DNA of 64,000 nucleotides from Lamellibrachia columna (Eukaryota; Annelida; Polychaeta; Sabellida; Siboglinidae): NCBI GenBank assembly GCA_963662155.1, contig OY759274.1, positions 18,492,916 to 18,556,915 of the forward strand, read 5' to 3'. Shown piece by piece: positions 1 to 11,660 of this stretch (position 1 is its first letter; each line of letters starts with the position of its first letter). The notes under the pieces were generated by a model. It saw only the letters and a program-made list of their open reading frames with translations, ran no database searches and was not told where the DNA came from. The position numbers and the translations under genes were made by a program.

Positions 1-2010
1 TCAAACACCATATTGACCGACCCACGTCCGAATCAACATAATGACCCAACCTATTTATCTATCATCTTAATTACCGCACCCACTTTTCAATCAAAAGAAA
101 TTCCCACACACATCCCAATCAGCAGAAGCAGCCTTCCCACTTCCCAATCACCGGAATTTTTCCACCCTTCCCATCAGCAGAATGACTCCACCCACTTAAC
201 AATCACTATAATGAACCCAACCACTTCCCAATCACAGGAATTACCCAAACACTTCCCAATCACTAGATTTATCCCATCCATTTCCAATATGCAGAATGAA
301 TCCACCCATTTCACTATCACAAAAATAAAAACACCCTTTCCCATATCATCATAATGACCACACCCACTTTTCAATCATATAATATCCGACCCACTTCCCA
401 ATCACCGGAATTTCTCCAACCCTTTCCATTCACCACAATGACCCAAAACACTGCTCAATAAACATAGTGACCCCAACAATTTCCCATTCACCGGTAAGAC
501 CCAAACATTTCCTCCCCAACCTCCAGATTGACTCACCCACTTCCCAATCTCTAGAATAACCCCAACCATTTCCAAATCACCACATCAATTTCCCTATTCC
601 CAGAATTACCTTACATACTTCCCAAACACTAGATTGACCCCGCCCACTTTCCAATCTCCATATTGAACCGCCCCTTCCTAAACACTATTGACAGCCCACT
701 TCCCAACAACCATATTGACCAACCCACGACTCAATCACCATATTGACCCACCCACTTCCAGTACACCATTTTGACCCACACTCGTCACAACCACCATTTC
801 CCTATCATCACAATGACTACACCCAACTTTATAACATATAATATCCCACCAACTTCCCAATCACCGGAATTTCTCCACCCCTTTCCAATCACCATAATGA
901 CCCCAACCACTTCCAAAATATCGGAAAGACCCAACCACTTCCCAATCACCGGAATTTTCCCACCTTTTCCCAACTAACAGAATAACCCCACATTCTGCTC
1001 AATGACCAGAAAAACCGCCAACAATTTCCCATTCACCGGTATGACCCAAACTTTTCCTTCCCAATCACCAGATTGACTCACTCACTTCCCAATCTCCAGA
1101 ATTACCAACCGTTTTCCACTCACCAGATATATCCCATCCATTTCTCTATCACCAGAATTACGCCGCATACGTCACAACAACCAGACTAAACCACGCCCAC
1201 TTCTCAATCACCATACTGAACCGCCCACTTCCTAAACACCATATTGACAAACCACTCCCAACCACCACATTGACCCACCCACGTCCCAATCACCAGACCC
1301 CACGTATTTCCCTATCATCGTAATTACCGCACCCACTTTTCAATCCCATAAAAATCCCACCCACTTCCAAATCATCAGAAGCAACCCACCCACTTCCCAA
1401 TCACCGGAATTTCTCCACCCCTTCACATCAACAGAATAACCCCACCCACTCACCAATCACAAGAATGAACCCAACCACTTCCCAATCACTAGAAGGAACC
1501 CAACCATTTCCCAAACACCATATTGACCGACCCACATCCCAATCAACAGAATGACCTCACACACTTTCCTATCATCATAATTACCCACCCACTTTTCAAT
1601 AAAAAAAAAAAGATCCCAACCCCTTCCCATTCCCAATCACCAGAAGCGGCATACCCGCTTCCCACAAACCGGCATTTCTCCACCCTTCCCATCATCAAAA
1701 TAACCCCTCCCACTTACCAATCACCAGAATGACGCTAACCACTACACAATGTTCGGAATTACGAAACACTTCCCAATCACTAGAATGATCCCAACCACTT
1801 CCCAAACACCATATTGACCAACCCACGTCCCAATCACCAGATTGACCCTCGCACTTCCAAAACACCATATTGTCGTACCCACGTCCCAATCAACAGAATG
1901 ACCCCACCCATTTCCCTATCATCATAGTTACCCCACCCACTTTTCAATCACAAAAAAAAATCACACCCACTTCCCAATCACCAGAAGCAACCCATCCACT
2001 ACCAAATCGA
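1..2010. repeat. Degenerate ~28-30 bp satellite array
   Basis: The whole stretch is built from diverged copies of a C-rich unit of about 28-30 bases with the core ACCCACTTCCCAATCACC followed by an AGAATGA-like segment. Spacing and sequence vary and some units are truncated, so the array is old. It runs off the left edge of the window. Weak ORFs inside it only reflect the repeat and I do not call them genes. Confidence 0.9.
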
Positions 2011-2277
2011 CTGCAGCTGAAAGTTCATTAGCAAATACGTCTGCATCATTTCCACTTAAATGAAGTCATCCCAAAAAAACATCCCCAGAAATCCACAAAT
2101 CCAACTTCCTTTTCCCTAAATATCTGCTGGACTAGCATGTTAATTGCAATTGTCAGGCAATTTCGATATCCCTGACCCCTGTGGCCCTTTACTGGTAAAA
2201 TCCCTGACAGCATTATCTGATCAACTCGCGTCTGCTTTAGTGTTCTGATTCTTCCTTGCCCGGACCCATGATTTGTT

Positions 2278-2320
2278 GCAGCCTACGCAGCTATTGAAGT
2301 AAGTGACAATATAAAGGATG
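2278..2320 (+). pseudogene. Truncated exon 1 of the cysteine-rich peptide family
   Basis: The end of the signal-peptide exon (GCCTACGCAGCTATTGAA) followed by the GTAAGT donor is recognisable. The ATG and most of the hydrophobic core are missing, and unrelated sequence precedes it. The matching intron sequence continues to about 2,650, including the conserved GATGCTGGTATTAGAGC stretch. I find no exon 2 or 3 downstream on this strand, so this is a broken copy. Confidence 0.75.
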
Positions 2321-2859
2321 GTCGCATCATTTCTCAAAGTCCACAAACGTATAGCATTGCGTATTGGTGGGTGGTAGTTTGGTAGTCACTACCTTTTGTG
2401 GGACAAAGGAATGTTTTTTATGGGAACTATGCGCGTTATTTTATGTCCACAAACACGTATTGAGGGGTGTGCGGTGGTCGGAACCTATGCTAAGCATTAA
2501 GCGTTTTCTTGGACTTATGCGACGACCCCCTTAGTACTGCTAGCTATATCGCTTTGGCACTGTGTTCTGAGCAAATGTAAGCAAAGGGATGCTGGTATTA
2601 GAGCAGAAATGCAAACTAATACATGCAGGGTGTGATAGTTTCTGAGAAAGAATCACAAAGGAAGCGGGTAGCAGTTAATCCATTACATTTGCTGTTGTAA
2701 CAACACGCATGCATTTACCACTAGTTCTGTGTTTGACCAATAGGAAAAAGCCAATGATCCGAGTTTGTTGGTGAATGCAGACAACGACGAGGCTTTCGGT
2801 TAGTGTCAGTTACAACAATGATTTGTAGCGTGAATTATATATATATAATCGGCATGCGT

Positions 2860-2865
2860 GTTTGC

Positions 2866-2919
<54 letters not shown>

Positions 2920-2932
2920 GCATGTATGTATG

Positions 2933-2963
<31 letters not shown>

Positions 2964-2966
2964 ACA
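2860..2966. repeat. (TATG)n microsatellite
   Basis: An uninterrupted tetranucleotide run with minor variants lies immediately beside an RT fragment. The same LINE-plus-microsatellite pairing recurs at 8,150-8,460 and 54,530-54,790. ORFs across it are artefacts. Confidence 0.95.
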
Positions 2967-2994
2967 TGAATGTGTGCAAGAATGTGTGCAAGTA

Positions 2995-3180
2995 TACATA
3001 TATAAATACACATGTACGTACATTCAGATGGAGACCCACGTTGTCGCGCTGGATAACTGAGCTGAGTGGAGTGGGGGTAGAGAGTGGAAAGTAATGGTCT
3101 GAGAACAGAACCTTGGGGAACGCCACAAGAAATGGGGCCCACAGCCGCTATCTTCACTCTTTGATATCAAACAAGGTATC
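2995..3180 (-). mobile_element. LINE reverse transcriptase fragment (decayed)
   Basis: On the minus strand the residues ISCGVPQGSVL are followed, after a frameshift, by PLSSVIQRDNVGLHL. In L2/CR1-group LINE reverse transcriptases these flank the region just before the YADD catalytic box. The YADD position is replaced by the tetranucleotide repeat, so the fragment is dead. It was carried along in the duplicated block rather than inserted independently each time. Confidence 0.75.
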
Positions 3181-3844
3181 CACTGGGATTGGAGTTATTT
3201 ACAGGGCTGTCAAGGCGTCTTTAGCTTTGAGAAATCGCAGACAAGTACGTCTATAGCTATTCCCCGTTGCAGCTGCTTTCGCCAGGTGGCGATGATGTTT
3301 CGCGTCTTCTCAATCACAACGCAAGCAGACGACTGCACGGCTGTGCCAGTTAACGTTGTCACAGGACTTTATTTGAATGTCTCCAATAGTTTGTTTACCA
3401 TTTCGAGTGATCTTGAAAACATTTAATGAGACAGTTGCCTTCAACATTGACTGTCACACTAAATTCTCCATGTTTCTCACCAAAACTGTTATAAGTAACC
3501 TGTTTACAGCCTGGTTATTTATATGGACATGGGTAGTCGATTAATCATTGTATGGAATTATACTTATCCAAAGAATTACGGATGTTTTGGTATTTATCCA
3601 AAGAAAATTTAATAAAAATGGGAATAACCCAGTGTCGTTACTATGAAGCAATTATCCACGTCAGAAGAACACACTACCATTCCGGTTCAGTAAACATGGA
3701 TATATGATGGTAACTTGAATATGGCATTCCAGTTGACATTATATTAAACTTTGACAATATTATTGTGCAATCCAAACCTTCAAATTTGTCATAACATTTA
3801 AATAAAATCATTTAGTATCCCGCCGATAACTTGGACTCCTGCTG
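3181..3844. other. Duplicated spacer, no gene seen
   Basis: This stretch is shared with about 54,790-55,844. It includes the piece 3,181-3,480, which is tandemly doubled in block 2. No open frame with coding character is visible apart from the upstream continuation of the RT fragment. Confidence 0.6.
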
Positions 3845-4553
3845 CCGTGGACATACCAGGCTGGCGGGCCATGGACAGACCAAGCTGGCGGGCCATGTTG
3901 CACGCTGGCCGTGGACAGACCAAGCTGGCGGGCCATGTTGCACGCTGGCCATGGACAGACCAAGCTGGCGGGCCATGTTACACGCTGGCCGTGGACAGAC
4001 CAAGCTGGCGGGCCATGTTGCACGCTGGCCGTGGACAGACCAAGCTGGCGGGCCATGTTGCTCGCTGGCCGTGGACAGACCAAGCTGGCGGACCATGTTG
4101 AACCCTGGCCGTGGACAGACCAAGCTGGCGGGCCATGCTACACGCTGGCCGTGGACAGACCAAGCTGGCGGGCCATGCTGCACGCTGGCCGTGGACAGAC
4201 AAAGCTGGCGGGCCGTGCTGCACGCTGGCCATGGACAGACCAAGCTGGCGGGCCATGCTGCACGCTGGCCGTGGACAGACCAAGCTGGCGGGCCGTGCTG
4301 CACACTGGCCGTGGACAGACCAAGCTGGCGGACCATGCTGCACGCTGGCCGTGGACAGACCAAGCTGGCGGGCCGTGCTGCACGCTGGCAATGGACAGAC
4401 CAAGCTGGCGGGCCAGGCTGCACGCTGGCCGTGGACAGATCAAGCTGGCGGGCCAGGCTGCACGCTGGCCGTGGACAGATCAAGCTGGCGGGCCATGCTG
4501 CACGCTGGCCGTGGACAGACCAAGCTGGCGGGCCATACTGCACGCTGGCCACC
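3845..4553. repeat. 40-bp GC-rich minisatellite, array 1
   Basis: About 17 copies of a 40-base unit with core GGACAGACCAAGCTGGCGGG then CCATGTTGCACGCTGGCCGT. Units differ by a few substitutions (AT/GT before GGACAG, TT/CT in the middle). The unit has no stop codon in several frames, and 40 is not a multiple of 3. Each long ORF therefore cycles through three frames and is open on both strands, which explains them without any gene. A second array sits at 55,845-56,645. Confidence 0.95.
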
Positions 4554-5766
4554 GATATATTCACACCGACAACCATCTCACTACATATTTTTTATTATGT
4601 CAAATTATTCAGGAATTTTAATTATACGAAACCCCGCATATAGCATTTATTGAAAGAAAACTGGGGTTATATTCCCAGGGATGGGCATGCGCAGTGATTG
4701 CTTCCTGTCTTCCCTTGGACACCAGTCAACTGGCCTTGAATGAATGTGACTTCCTACATCTTGTCTGACAACTCATTCATGCATATCTAGACACGTTGAC
4801 TTAGTTCACCGCCCTCCTTCCTGCTATATGCCTCCATGTCAAAGATGATCGTTCGAGTCGTCCGTTCAGTTGATGAGAACGACTGTGGATGAACCGTCAG
4901 ATTTGTGATGCAAAGCGCAAGATCGACACAAGACGTTTGTTTTCCTTGTGGTGGGTCTTTGTATCACTGTCGAGCTTTCCTTGTTGTGAGGTCTTTGTAT
5001 CACTGTCGAGCTTTCCTTGTGGTGGGTCTTTGTATCACTGTAGAGTTTTCCGACAGTACGTTTTCCTTTAGTTATTATTTCGCCATTACACTGCTATTGA
5101 TGCACACTGCTATTTGACATTCGGTTCCATCGAAGCTGATTCCTTAATATTCTAGTTTCTATGCTGTAGTTATAAGCTTTTTGCATGACGCTAACATTTG
5201 TTATGTGATCTTTTTATGTGATCTTGCCTGCGGATGTCCAATATACGTTGTAGCTCGAACTGTACGCTGCTGACGCACATTAAAATAGTTTAATGTGATG
5301 GCTCTAAGTTTTCCACGTTTCGCTACCATACATTACAATTGGGGTTGAACGAACGTTGATGACACGAGCCTTCAGTTAGATTACGATCGTGGGAATAGCC
5401 ATATGTCTAACACTCTCAATAATTTCTAAGAAAGACAATGCGTGGTGATTGGGAGGTTGACCCTAAAACTAGCGGGATGTAACCAACAACTGGAGGGATA
5501 TGGGAGGATGAAATCTCTGTCACACCTCTCCCAATAAGTAGGAAGTGCGAGAATGGAATATTGACCTGAAAGTAAGTAGGTGATGGAACGATAATACCAC
5601 TATCAAAACCCCTCGTATGTATGACGTAGACGGTACTCCCAAAAATGGAGTTTGATGAGGAACCCCCCCACCCCCCGATGAAAGTGGGAGGTAGATACTT
5701 ATGTCATACCCCTCTTGTATGGCAAGAATCGCATTTAAAATGCTACTACACTGTTGACGTTTGTGT
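4554..5766. other. Duplicated spacer with a small 37-bp tandem repeat
   Basis: This stretch is shared with about 56,646-57,835. At 4,938-5,055 a ~37-base unit with core GGGTCTTTGTATCACTGTCG is present three times. Block 2 has only one copy, so the expansion came after the block duplication. No supported gene is seen. Confidence 0.7.
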
Positions 5767-6384
5767 AGAGCCGGTAAATAACGAAGTAAATTTACCTCGT
5801 TACTTTACTTGAGTAGTTTTTTTTACTATCTACTTGTAACGAAGTAGATTTTTATGGATCTACTTCTACTTGTAACGAAGTAGAATTACGGGTTACTTTT
5901 TAAAATGTACCTACATCAGGCGTTTAATTTTGTTTCCGCTGCATACAGAAACGGCAAACACACTACGCGTGGAATCACCGCGCGTAAATCCGTAATCTGT
6001 TTTCTGATTCCCTAATTCAAAATCGACTGCTGAGTAGGATCGCTGACCTATATAAATCGAGTGTAGCCGATAGTCGCCATTTCTCTTTTGATTTTCCGTT
6101 TGATCTGTTTTTCTACACTTCATTTCGTTTGCGAGAGCGTTCTATGCTATAGTCATGACAACGCCGACACAACTACAGCACCCGTGGCGAGCGTCAGTTT
6201 AGTGCAGAAGGCCTCATCTTTAAGCCACTGCGTGTGTGCATAGGCGATGCAGAGTTTGAGCATCAGTTGTAAGCTGGTGTGCCTTACGATCTTTTGCTGT
6301 CTTACCAGTGTGTGGAAGTATGTGTTTGTCTGCACGTGTTAACTTAAGAAGTACTATATTCGTTCTTATGCTTGTCGGCTCGTT
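5767..6384. mobile_element. Block-1-specific insertion with hAT-like end sequence
   Basis: About 600 bases are present here but absent at the matching point of block 2 (near 57,830-57,935). The left end carries several copies of GTAACGAAGTAGA and TTTACTTGAGTAG. These resemble the TACTTGAGTA-rich ends of many animal hAT elements. No transposase and no clear inverted right end are seen, so this is at most a non-autonomous or partial element. Call is by resemblance only. Confidence 0.35.
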
Positions 6385-6722
6385 AGTCATTTAAGCCAAC
6401 AAGACAAACACATGTTTGGTGGAATACGGTTTATTATCAATGACTGATTGACCACGTACAATAACAAAAACAATTTAAAGCACAACTCACCCCCGTGTGA
6501 GCAACCATACTGTGTAACCGGTTACCGGTATTATCTTTCGTGCAAAACATAGACTAGTTACTGTGACAGTTATTATTGTAGACAAAGTTAGTATAACTAA
6601 ATATTTCCAAGAGCACATGAAATGTAAACCAAAATGTTGGAGACACAGTCAAATACAGTCAAATGACAACGTTAACTGACACCACCTAGCAGTCATCTAC
6701 TTGCATTGTGGCGACCCCTGAC

Positions 6723-6955
6723 TTAGGACATTTTATAGCAGTAATAGTGATAGTCTTCGTCGTCATGGCAAGAACACTTTGCACCTGTGGGACTCTGTGC
6801 ATTGCACTTATGCATAACTCCGTTTACATAAACGTTAATTTCGCAGCCTCCATATGATGCAGCGGTTGGCTTGCATTTGCATCCATAAGGAGTATACCAA
6901 CAGGTGGTACTTCCCCATGGGATGCAGAGACAATCGCTCCAAGTGCGATGCAGTG
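6723..6955 (-). CDS. Secreted ten-cysteine peptide, copy A, exon 3 (mature peptide)
   Basis: The terminal exon has an acceptor TTGTTGCAG, then CA completing a codon, then 76 codons and TAA. Ten cysteines are seen: a CxC pair near the start, a single C after a TxxC segment, a second CxC following Tyr-Gly, GGCE, KCN, a third CxC, and a last C near the end, consistent with five disulfides. The paralogue at 58,259-58,509 keeps all ten plus the TW.DC, WGS, GGCE and NG motifs. The minus strand also has a second open frame here, but it carries none of the conserved cysteines. The Lys-Arg of exon 2 falls just before the mature part. The family is not recognised. A secreted defence, toxin-like or signalling peptide is possible but unproven. 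Confidence 0.75.
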
Positions 6956-7060
6956 CTGCAACAAATTAATTCTAACATTTGAACAAAATAAATAGTTTTT
7001 ATCTTCGGTTATATATCTGCTGCAAATTTGAAATATAATTTCTGCTTTCTGCATTAATTT

Positions 7061-7222
<162 letters not shown>

Positions 7223-7416
7223 AAGGCAAAATCAAGATTAATATTTACACCGTCACCGTGTAAAGTTAAAACGTATATATTAAAATCAGTTGTGTCAAGA
7301 TACACAAAATGCTGCTGTTTGTATCACTGTTATCAGCATTAACATATCTTTCGTAGAAAACCATTCTATGGACCTAAACAATAAAGGTTTGGAAATGTGC
7401 ATAAACCATACAATAC

Positions 7417-7440
7417 CTCTTTTGACACGAGCGCCATCAA
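7417..7440 (-). CDS. Secreted ten-cysteine peptide, copy A, exon 2 (propeptide micro-exon)
   Basis: A 24-nt exon is bounded by a strong acceptor (polypyrimidine tract then TTTGCAG) and a GTATTG donor. Read in the phase that joins correctly to exon 3 it encodes VDGARVKR, ending in a dibasic Lys-Arg of the kind cut by proprotein convertases. Copy B (58,838-58,861) has VVGDRVKR. The GTC/GTT difference between the copies is silent only in this frame, which supports it. Far too short for any ORF search. Confidence 0.7.
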
Positions 7441-7505
7441 CTGCAAAGACAGAAGTGAACATGCACATATCTGTCAAAGTTAGACTGTTTTTGCATTTGC
7501 TAAAA

Positions 7506-7507
<2 letters not shown>

Positions 7508-7590
<83 letters not shown>
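7508..7590. repeat. (TA)n microsatellite
   Basis: Pure alternating TA run in intron 1 of copy A. The corresponding run in copy B is 58,935-59,048. Confidence 0.97.
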
Positions 7591-7591
<1 letters not shown>

Positions 7592-7779
7592 TGTTTAACC
7601 AAAAGCATATTTTGTTCCAGTACTTTCATTCAAACGTCATGATTGCAAAGATATATTATTATTATTATTAGTATTATGTTATTATACGAACATACGTATG
7701 TACGAACATTCGCAATCACGCTCACGTACATACATACACATCCATACACATATACATGCACACACACATATACATATAT

Positions 7780-8101
<322 letters not shown>

Positions 8102-8149
8102 GTACGTACGTACGTACATACATACATGCAAACCCGCATGCCTGTTATA

Positions 8150-8280
8150 CTCTCTACCCATTTCTTGTGGCGTTCCCCAAGGTTCTGTTCTCAGACCATT
8201 ATGTTCCACTGTCTACCCCCACTCCACTCAGCTCAGTTATCCAGCGCGACAACGTGGGTCTTCATCTCAATGTACGTACA
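8150..8280 (+). mobile_element. LINE reverse transcriptase fragment in intron of copy A
   Basis: The plus strand shows ISCGVPQGSVL and, in another frame, PLSSVIQRDNVG, the same frameshifted L2/CR1-like RT piece as at 2,995-3,180 and 54,640-54,790. It lies antisense in intron 1 of the cysteine-rich gene. This shows that all gene copies descend from one that already contained it. Confidence 0.75.
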
Positions 8281-8343
8281 TATGTAATTATATGTGTATA
8301 CTTGCACACATTCTTGCATACATGCATGTATACATTACGTACA

Positions 8344-8452
8344 TTCATACATACATACATACATACATACATACATACATACATACATACATACATACAT
8401 ACATACATACATACATACATACATACATACATACATACATACATACATACAT
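8344..8452. repeat. (TACA)n microsatellite
   Basis: Uninterrupted tetranucleotide run adjoining the RT fragment. The counterpart in block 2 (59,290-59,520) is longer and more interrupted. Confidence 0.97.
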
Positions 8453-9022
8453 GCATACATGCAAACCCGCAGGCCAAGTATACATATAATTCACGCTATT
8501 GTACAAATCATTTTCGTAGCTGACACTAACCGAACGCCTCGTCGTTGTCTGCTTTCACCAACAAACTCGGATCATTGGTTTCTTCCTATTGATCAAACAC
8601 AGAATTAATTAAAAGTATTGATTACAACAAAACATAACATTGTACGTGGTGAATGCATGTGTGTTGTTACAACAGCAAACGGCTTGTAGTGGATTAACTG
8701 GTAACCACTTCCTCTGTGATGCTTTCTCGGAAACTATCACACCCTGCATGCATTTGTTTGCATTACTGCTCTAATACCAGCATCCCTTTGCTTACGTTTG
8801 CTCAAAACACAGTGTCAAAGCGTTTAGTATAGGTTCATACCACCACCCACCCCCTCAATACGTGGTGTGGGACATAAAATAACGCGCATATTGCCGATAA
8901 AAAACATTCGTTTGTCCCACAAAACGTAGTGACGACCAAATCACCACCCACCAATACGCAACGCTACGCCTTTGTGGTGGACTTTGAGAAATTATGCGAC
9001 CATCCCTTATGCTGTCACTTAC

Positions 9023-9094
9023 TTCAACAGCTGCGTAGGCTGCTACAAACGTCAACGCCAGGAAGGCAAAAAGCAAGACGAAACTCGCATGCAT
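9023..9094 (-). CDS. Secreted ten-cysteine peptide, copy A, exon 1 (signal peptide)
   Basis: The exon has acceptor TTTCATAG at 9,111-9,112, a short 5' leader, then ATG at 9,094 and 24 codons up to a perfect GTAAGT donor. The peptide MHASFVLLFAFLALTFVAAY followed by AAVE is a classic signal peptide: short N-region, Leu/Phe/Ala core and an Ala-x-Ala style cleavage area. In-frame ATGs further upstream lie in the intron, so I start here. The GTAAGT donor leaves phase 0, whereas exon 2 needs phase 1. Either a further exon exists or the donor is the overlapping GTGACA four bases on. Confidence 0.75.
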
Positions 9095-9296
9095 TGTGTC
9101 TTCAAAGGAGCTATGAAAGGAGAGAAGTAATGCATTCAGCATATTACTAATAATACATAACATGATTTCTTTCTACTTAATGCTTATTCGCCAATTCCAT
9201 TCAGTTAAATGTATTATTCTATACTGATATGAAGAGTAACTTTTAATAAAATCTAATTTCCTTGAAAACAAACGTCACACTTCCTTACCTGATTCA

Positions 9297-9360
9297 GCGA
9301 CAAGAAGTTCTTCTTTAAAGTGACGAGTCGTGCCCTTTCAGTGTTGAATCCGATCTAGCC
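9297..9360 (-). other. Non-coding first exon of copy A
   Basis: Sequence between the TATA box and a GTAAGG donor at 9,296-9,291 is closely matched at 60,314-60,375. It ends in CTGAATCAG before the donor. The transcription start is estimated from the TATA position, so the right-hand boundary is approximate. Confidence 0.55.
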
Positions 9361-9366
9361 ATCCCT

Positions 9367-9374
9367 ATTTATAC
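9367..9374 (-). promoter_or_regulatory. TATA box of cysteine-rich gene copy A
   Basis: TATAAATA on the minus strand lies about 75 bases upstream of the first donor. The same position in copy B carries CTATATAAAG, and the flanking GCTTGCTTGCT is conserved, so the promoter was duplicated with the gene. Confidence 0.7.
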
Positions 9375-9754
9375 AGCAAGCAAGCGTGAATGTGCTGCGT
9401 GTATGTGATCATTGAAACGGATTCAGCAAAGCGGATTCAGCATACAGACGAGTTCATTGTTAGTGACATTAGTATTTGTACGTTTTTTGTGCCGACGTAG
9501 ACGTAATTTATTAGGTGAGTTTTTGTCTGCAAACATTAGTATAACGTGCTGACAGTTGTGACATTTTATCGTTACCGTACTCAACCTTCCTGCCGAATCA
9601 CGCAATCAAATCTTCGTTTTTGTCAGTATGCTGTTCACTTGTATTCTGCAAACAGTGAATATTGATCTGGTTGGTTTATGTTACTGTTCACTTGGATGCC
9701 TAAGAATTGATTGGACCGAAGCAGAATTATCAAAGATCGTCGAAGAAGCTGCTG

Positions 9755-9905
9755 ATTATAGGGCTGACTCACCCCCAGACAACGTCAACGTCAGCTTAAA
9801 GGGCTGACTCACCCCCAGACAACGTCAACGTCAGCTTAAAGGGCTGACTCACCCCCAGACAACGTCAACGTCAGCTTAAAGGGCTGACTCACCCTCAGAC
9901 AACGC
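9755..9905. repeat. 40-bp tandem repeat, 3.5 copies
   Basis: Three nearly identical copies and a partial fourth of a 40-base unit beginning AGGGCTGACTCACCCCCAGA. Unrelated in sequence to the 40-bp minisatellite at 3,845. Confidence 0.95.
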
Positions 9906-10189
9906 TGTCGAACTGCCCTCAGATGAGATGATGACCCCAATGTATGTAAATGGTTTTACTTCCTCTCGGTGTTATCCCTTCGTCATTATTCTGACATTTT
10001 TCGCATTGTCATAGTTTATCGTAATTATATTTACGTTTTTTGCGAGTATCTATAGTTCGTTTTCTGTTACTCCTGTGATATATATGTCATCAGTAAAGTG
10101 TAATGATGAAAAAAATATTTATTAGTGTGCATACTAAGTGTCACATTGACAACGTAACATATTGTTTCTTTCAGAGGAAATGTCAGGGC

Positions 10190-10300
10190 GAAACCCGAAC
10201 CTGAACAGTTAGCAAGATTTAACAAGATTGCCATCCAAAGCAATGGTCTAGATGGCAAGTGGACAAGGATGCCCTTTGGCTTATCTAGAGCCCAACACTT

Positions 10301-10333
<33 letters not shown>

Positions 10334-10793
10334 AACCCGCCCTACTGGTATATGTAACAACCTTGTTTTAAACATACTCACGCTGCTAGAAGTTACACAC
10401 TATGTAGATAAATTGTTCAATTAATTTACTGTCCTCATGGAGAAAGAGTACTTCCTGATATCCAATCTCCACTTATCCTTTACTAATGGTACCTCGTGTA
10501 CTCTAGCTCTACTATATTTCTTGAGTAAAAAACATATTTCTATAAATATTGTTATACCCATTGAATATCTTAGAAACTTCAGTTTAATCTCCTCTTAAAT
10601 TCCTTATTTCTATTGTTGTCAAGCCACATTCGTTTAGGTGTTCATCATATCAGCATTTATTGCTACTCCTAACCTAAGTTCCTTTCTTTTACTGTAGTAC
10701 CTAGAAAAGCACCTCCCATTTTATAGTGTATACCCAAGTTCCCGTTTTATGTCATCCGCAAATTTCAGAACGTAGCTTGTGTATTATCGACAT

Positions 10794-10855
<62 letters not shown>

Positions 10856-10869
10856 TTATATATTTATAT

Positions 10870-10954
<85 letters not shown>

Positions 10955-11185
10955 TCATAATACTGATCATTGTGGTACCACAATTAAAACTCATTTCCAG
11001 TTTGAAACATCCCCATCTGCTACAACTCGCTGTCTTCTGTCAGTCAGCCATTGTTCTGTCCTTTCGATTATGCTGTCCCCGATACTAAGTGCTTTTAACT
11101 TAAGTAGTAATCTTCGATGTGGCACTTTGTCAATAACCTTCTGAAAATACTATATTGACGTGAGGCAGCATTGGTAATAATGAGT
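10190..11185 (-). mobile_element. CR1-like LINE, 3' part, internally deleted
   Basis: Reading the minus strand from 11,185 gives [18 protein letters not shown] then [11 protein letters not shown] (RT palm). Next comes VLKFADD (the catalytic box), then CGLTT and a RGD-like piece, and finally a tail LDIRKYSFS. The order matches CR1-type ORF2, but large parts are missing, stops are frequent, and (TA)n at 10,795-10,953 interrupts it. The 3' end near 10,190-10,260 (ATTTAACAAGATTGCCATCC) is shared with the copy at 22,565. Confidence 0.8.
10795..10953. repeat. (TA)n microsatellite inside LINE
   Basis: Two pure TA runs separated by TACTTATATATTTATATATAA, within the CR1-like element. Confidence 0.95.
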
Positions 11186-11334
11186 TGACAAATGTGATTG
11201 ACAAATGTCGATAAACTCAGTTTTTTTTCAAAAGAGAATTTCTATTTTTGTGGTGTTCAATTTAAATAGCTCAATGTAAAAAATATATCATTTCAATTTT
11301 AAGAGGACATTGCAAGTTCACCCCCTAACCATTT

Positions 11335-11660
11335 GGGGCGCGGAGGCGTAGTGGTTATCACGTTGGACACTCAATCGAGAAAACTTGGGTTCGAATCCGC
11401 ACGCTGCAGATTCAAAGATTGGGCAATTCGATTCACCCACGATGCTCCAGTTAACTTAGCTATATAAATGAGTACCTTGTTGCAAACAGTGGTGGATATG
11501 TGAAGATACAATATTCGCGTAGTAATTGCTGCGTGATTTAATGCTTCCTTGAGATGGCTTTGGAATGAGCAACTCTGCCAGGGGTGAAGTCTAATGAGTT
11601 TTGAACAATCGCAACGACATGATACTGCACTACATGAGAACGTACCATTATCTTTACCAT
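11335..11660 (+). mobile_element. tRNA-derived SINE (family 1)
   Basis: The head looks like a tRNA: an A-box region GGCGTAGTGGTTATC near 11,345 and a B-box GGTTCGAATCC at about 11,388. A body follows that recurs elsewhere (GCTTTGG...CACAG...TGAGTAC...GGTGGATATG...AACAATCGCAA). Relatives are at 17,880-18,235, 43,930-44,035, 44,330-44,620, 46,135-46,480 and 63,060-63,440. It is not a tRNA gene because the body continues for over 200 bases and the cloverleaf is not intact. Confidence 0.75.

Noticed and set aside
1..1889. ORFs in the left satellite
   Set aside because: Composed of satellite units read in phase. No start context or conservation.
3812..4643. Five to six long ORFs on both strands (up to ~270 codons) over the 40-bp minisatellite, repeated at 55,798-56,897
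   Set aside because: The unit lacks stops in most frames and cycles through three frames because 40 is not a multiple of 3. Opposite strands are equally open and substitutions ignore codon positions.
6824..7054. ORF in the other frame over exon 3 of the cysteine-rich gene (also at 58,366-58,593)
   Set aside because: Silent/replacement pattern and the ten conserved cysteines support the neighbouring frame. I kept only a note on possible alternative splicing.
8855..9163. Reading exon 1 as a 102-codon protein including 'SDSIRDGRIISQSP...'
   Set aside because: The GTAAGT donor right after AAVE is conserved in all copies and the downstream part changes frame and length freely between copies, as an intron would.
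11341..11400. Possible tRNA gene
   Set aside because: A- and B-box are present, but no intact cloverleaf, and the sequence continues as a SINE body found elsewhere.
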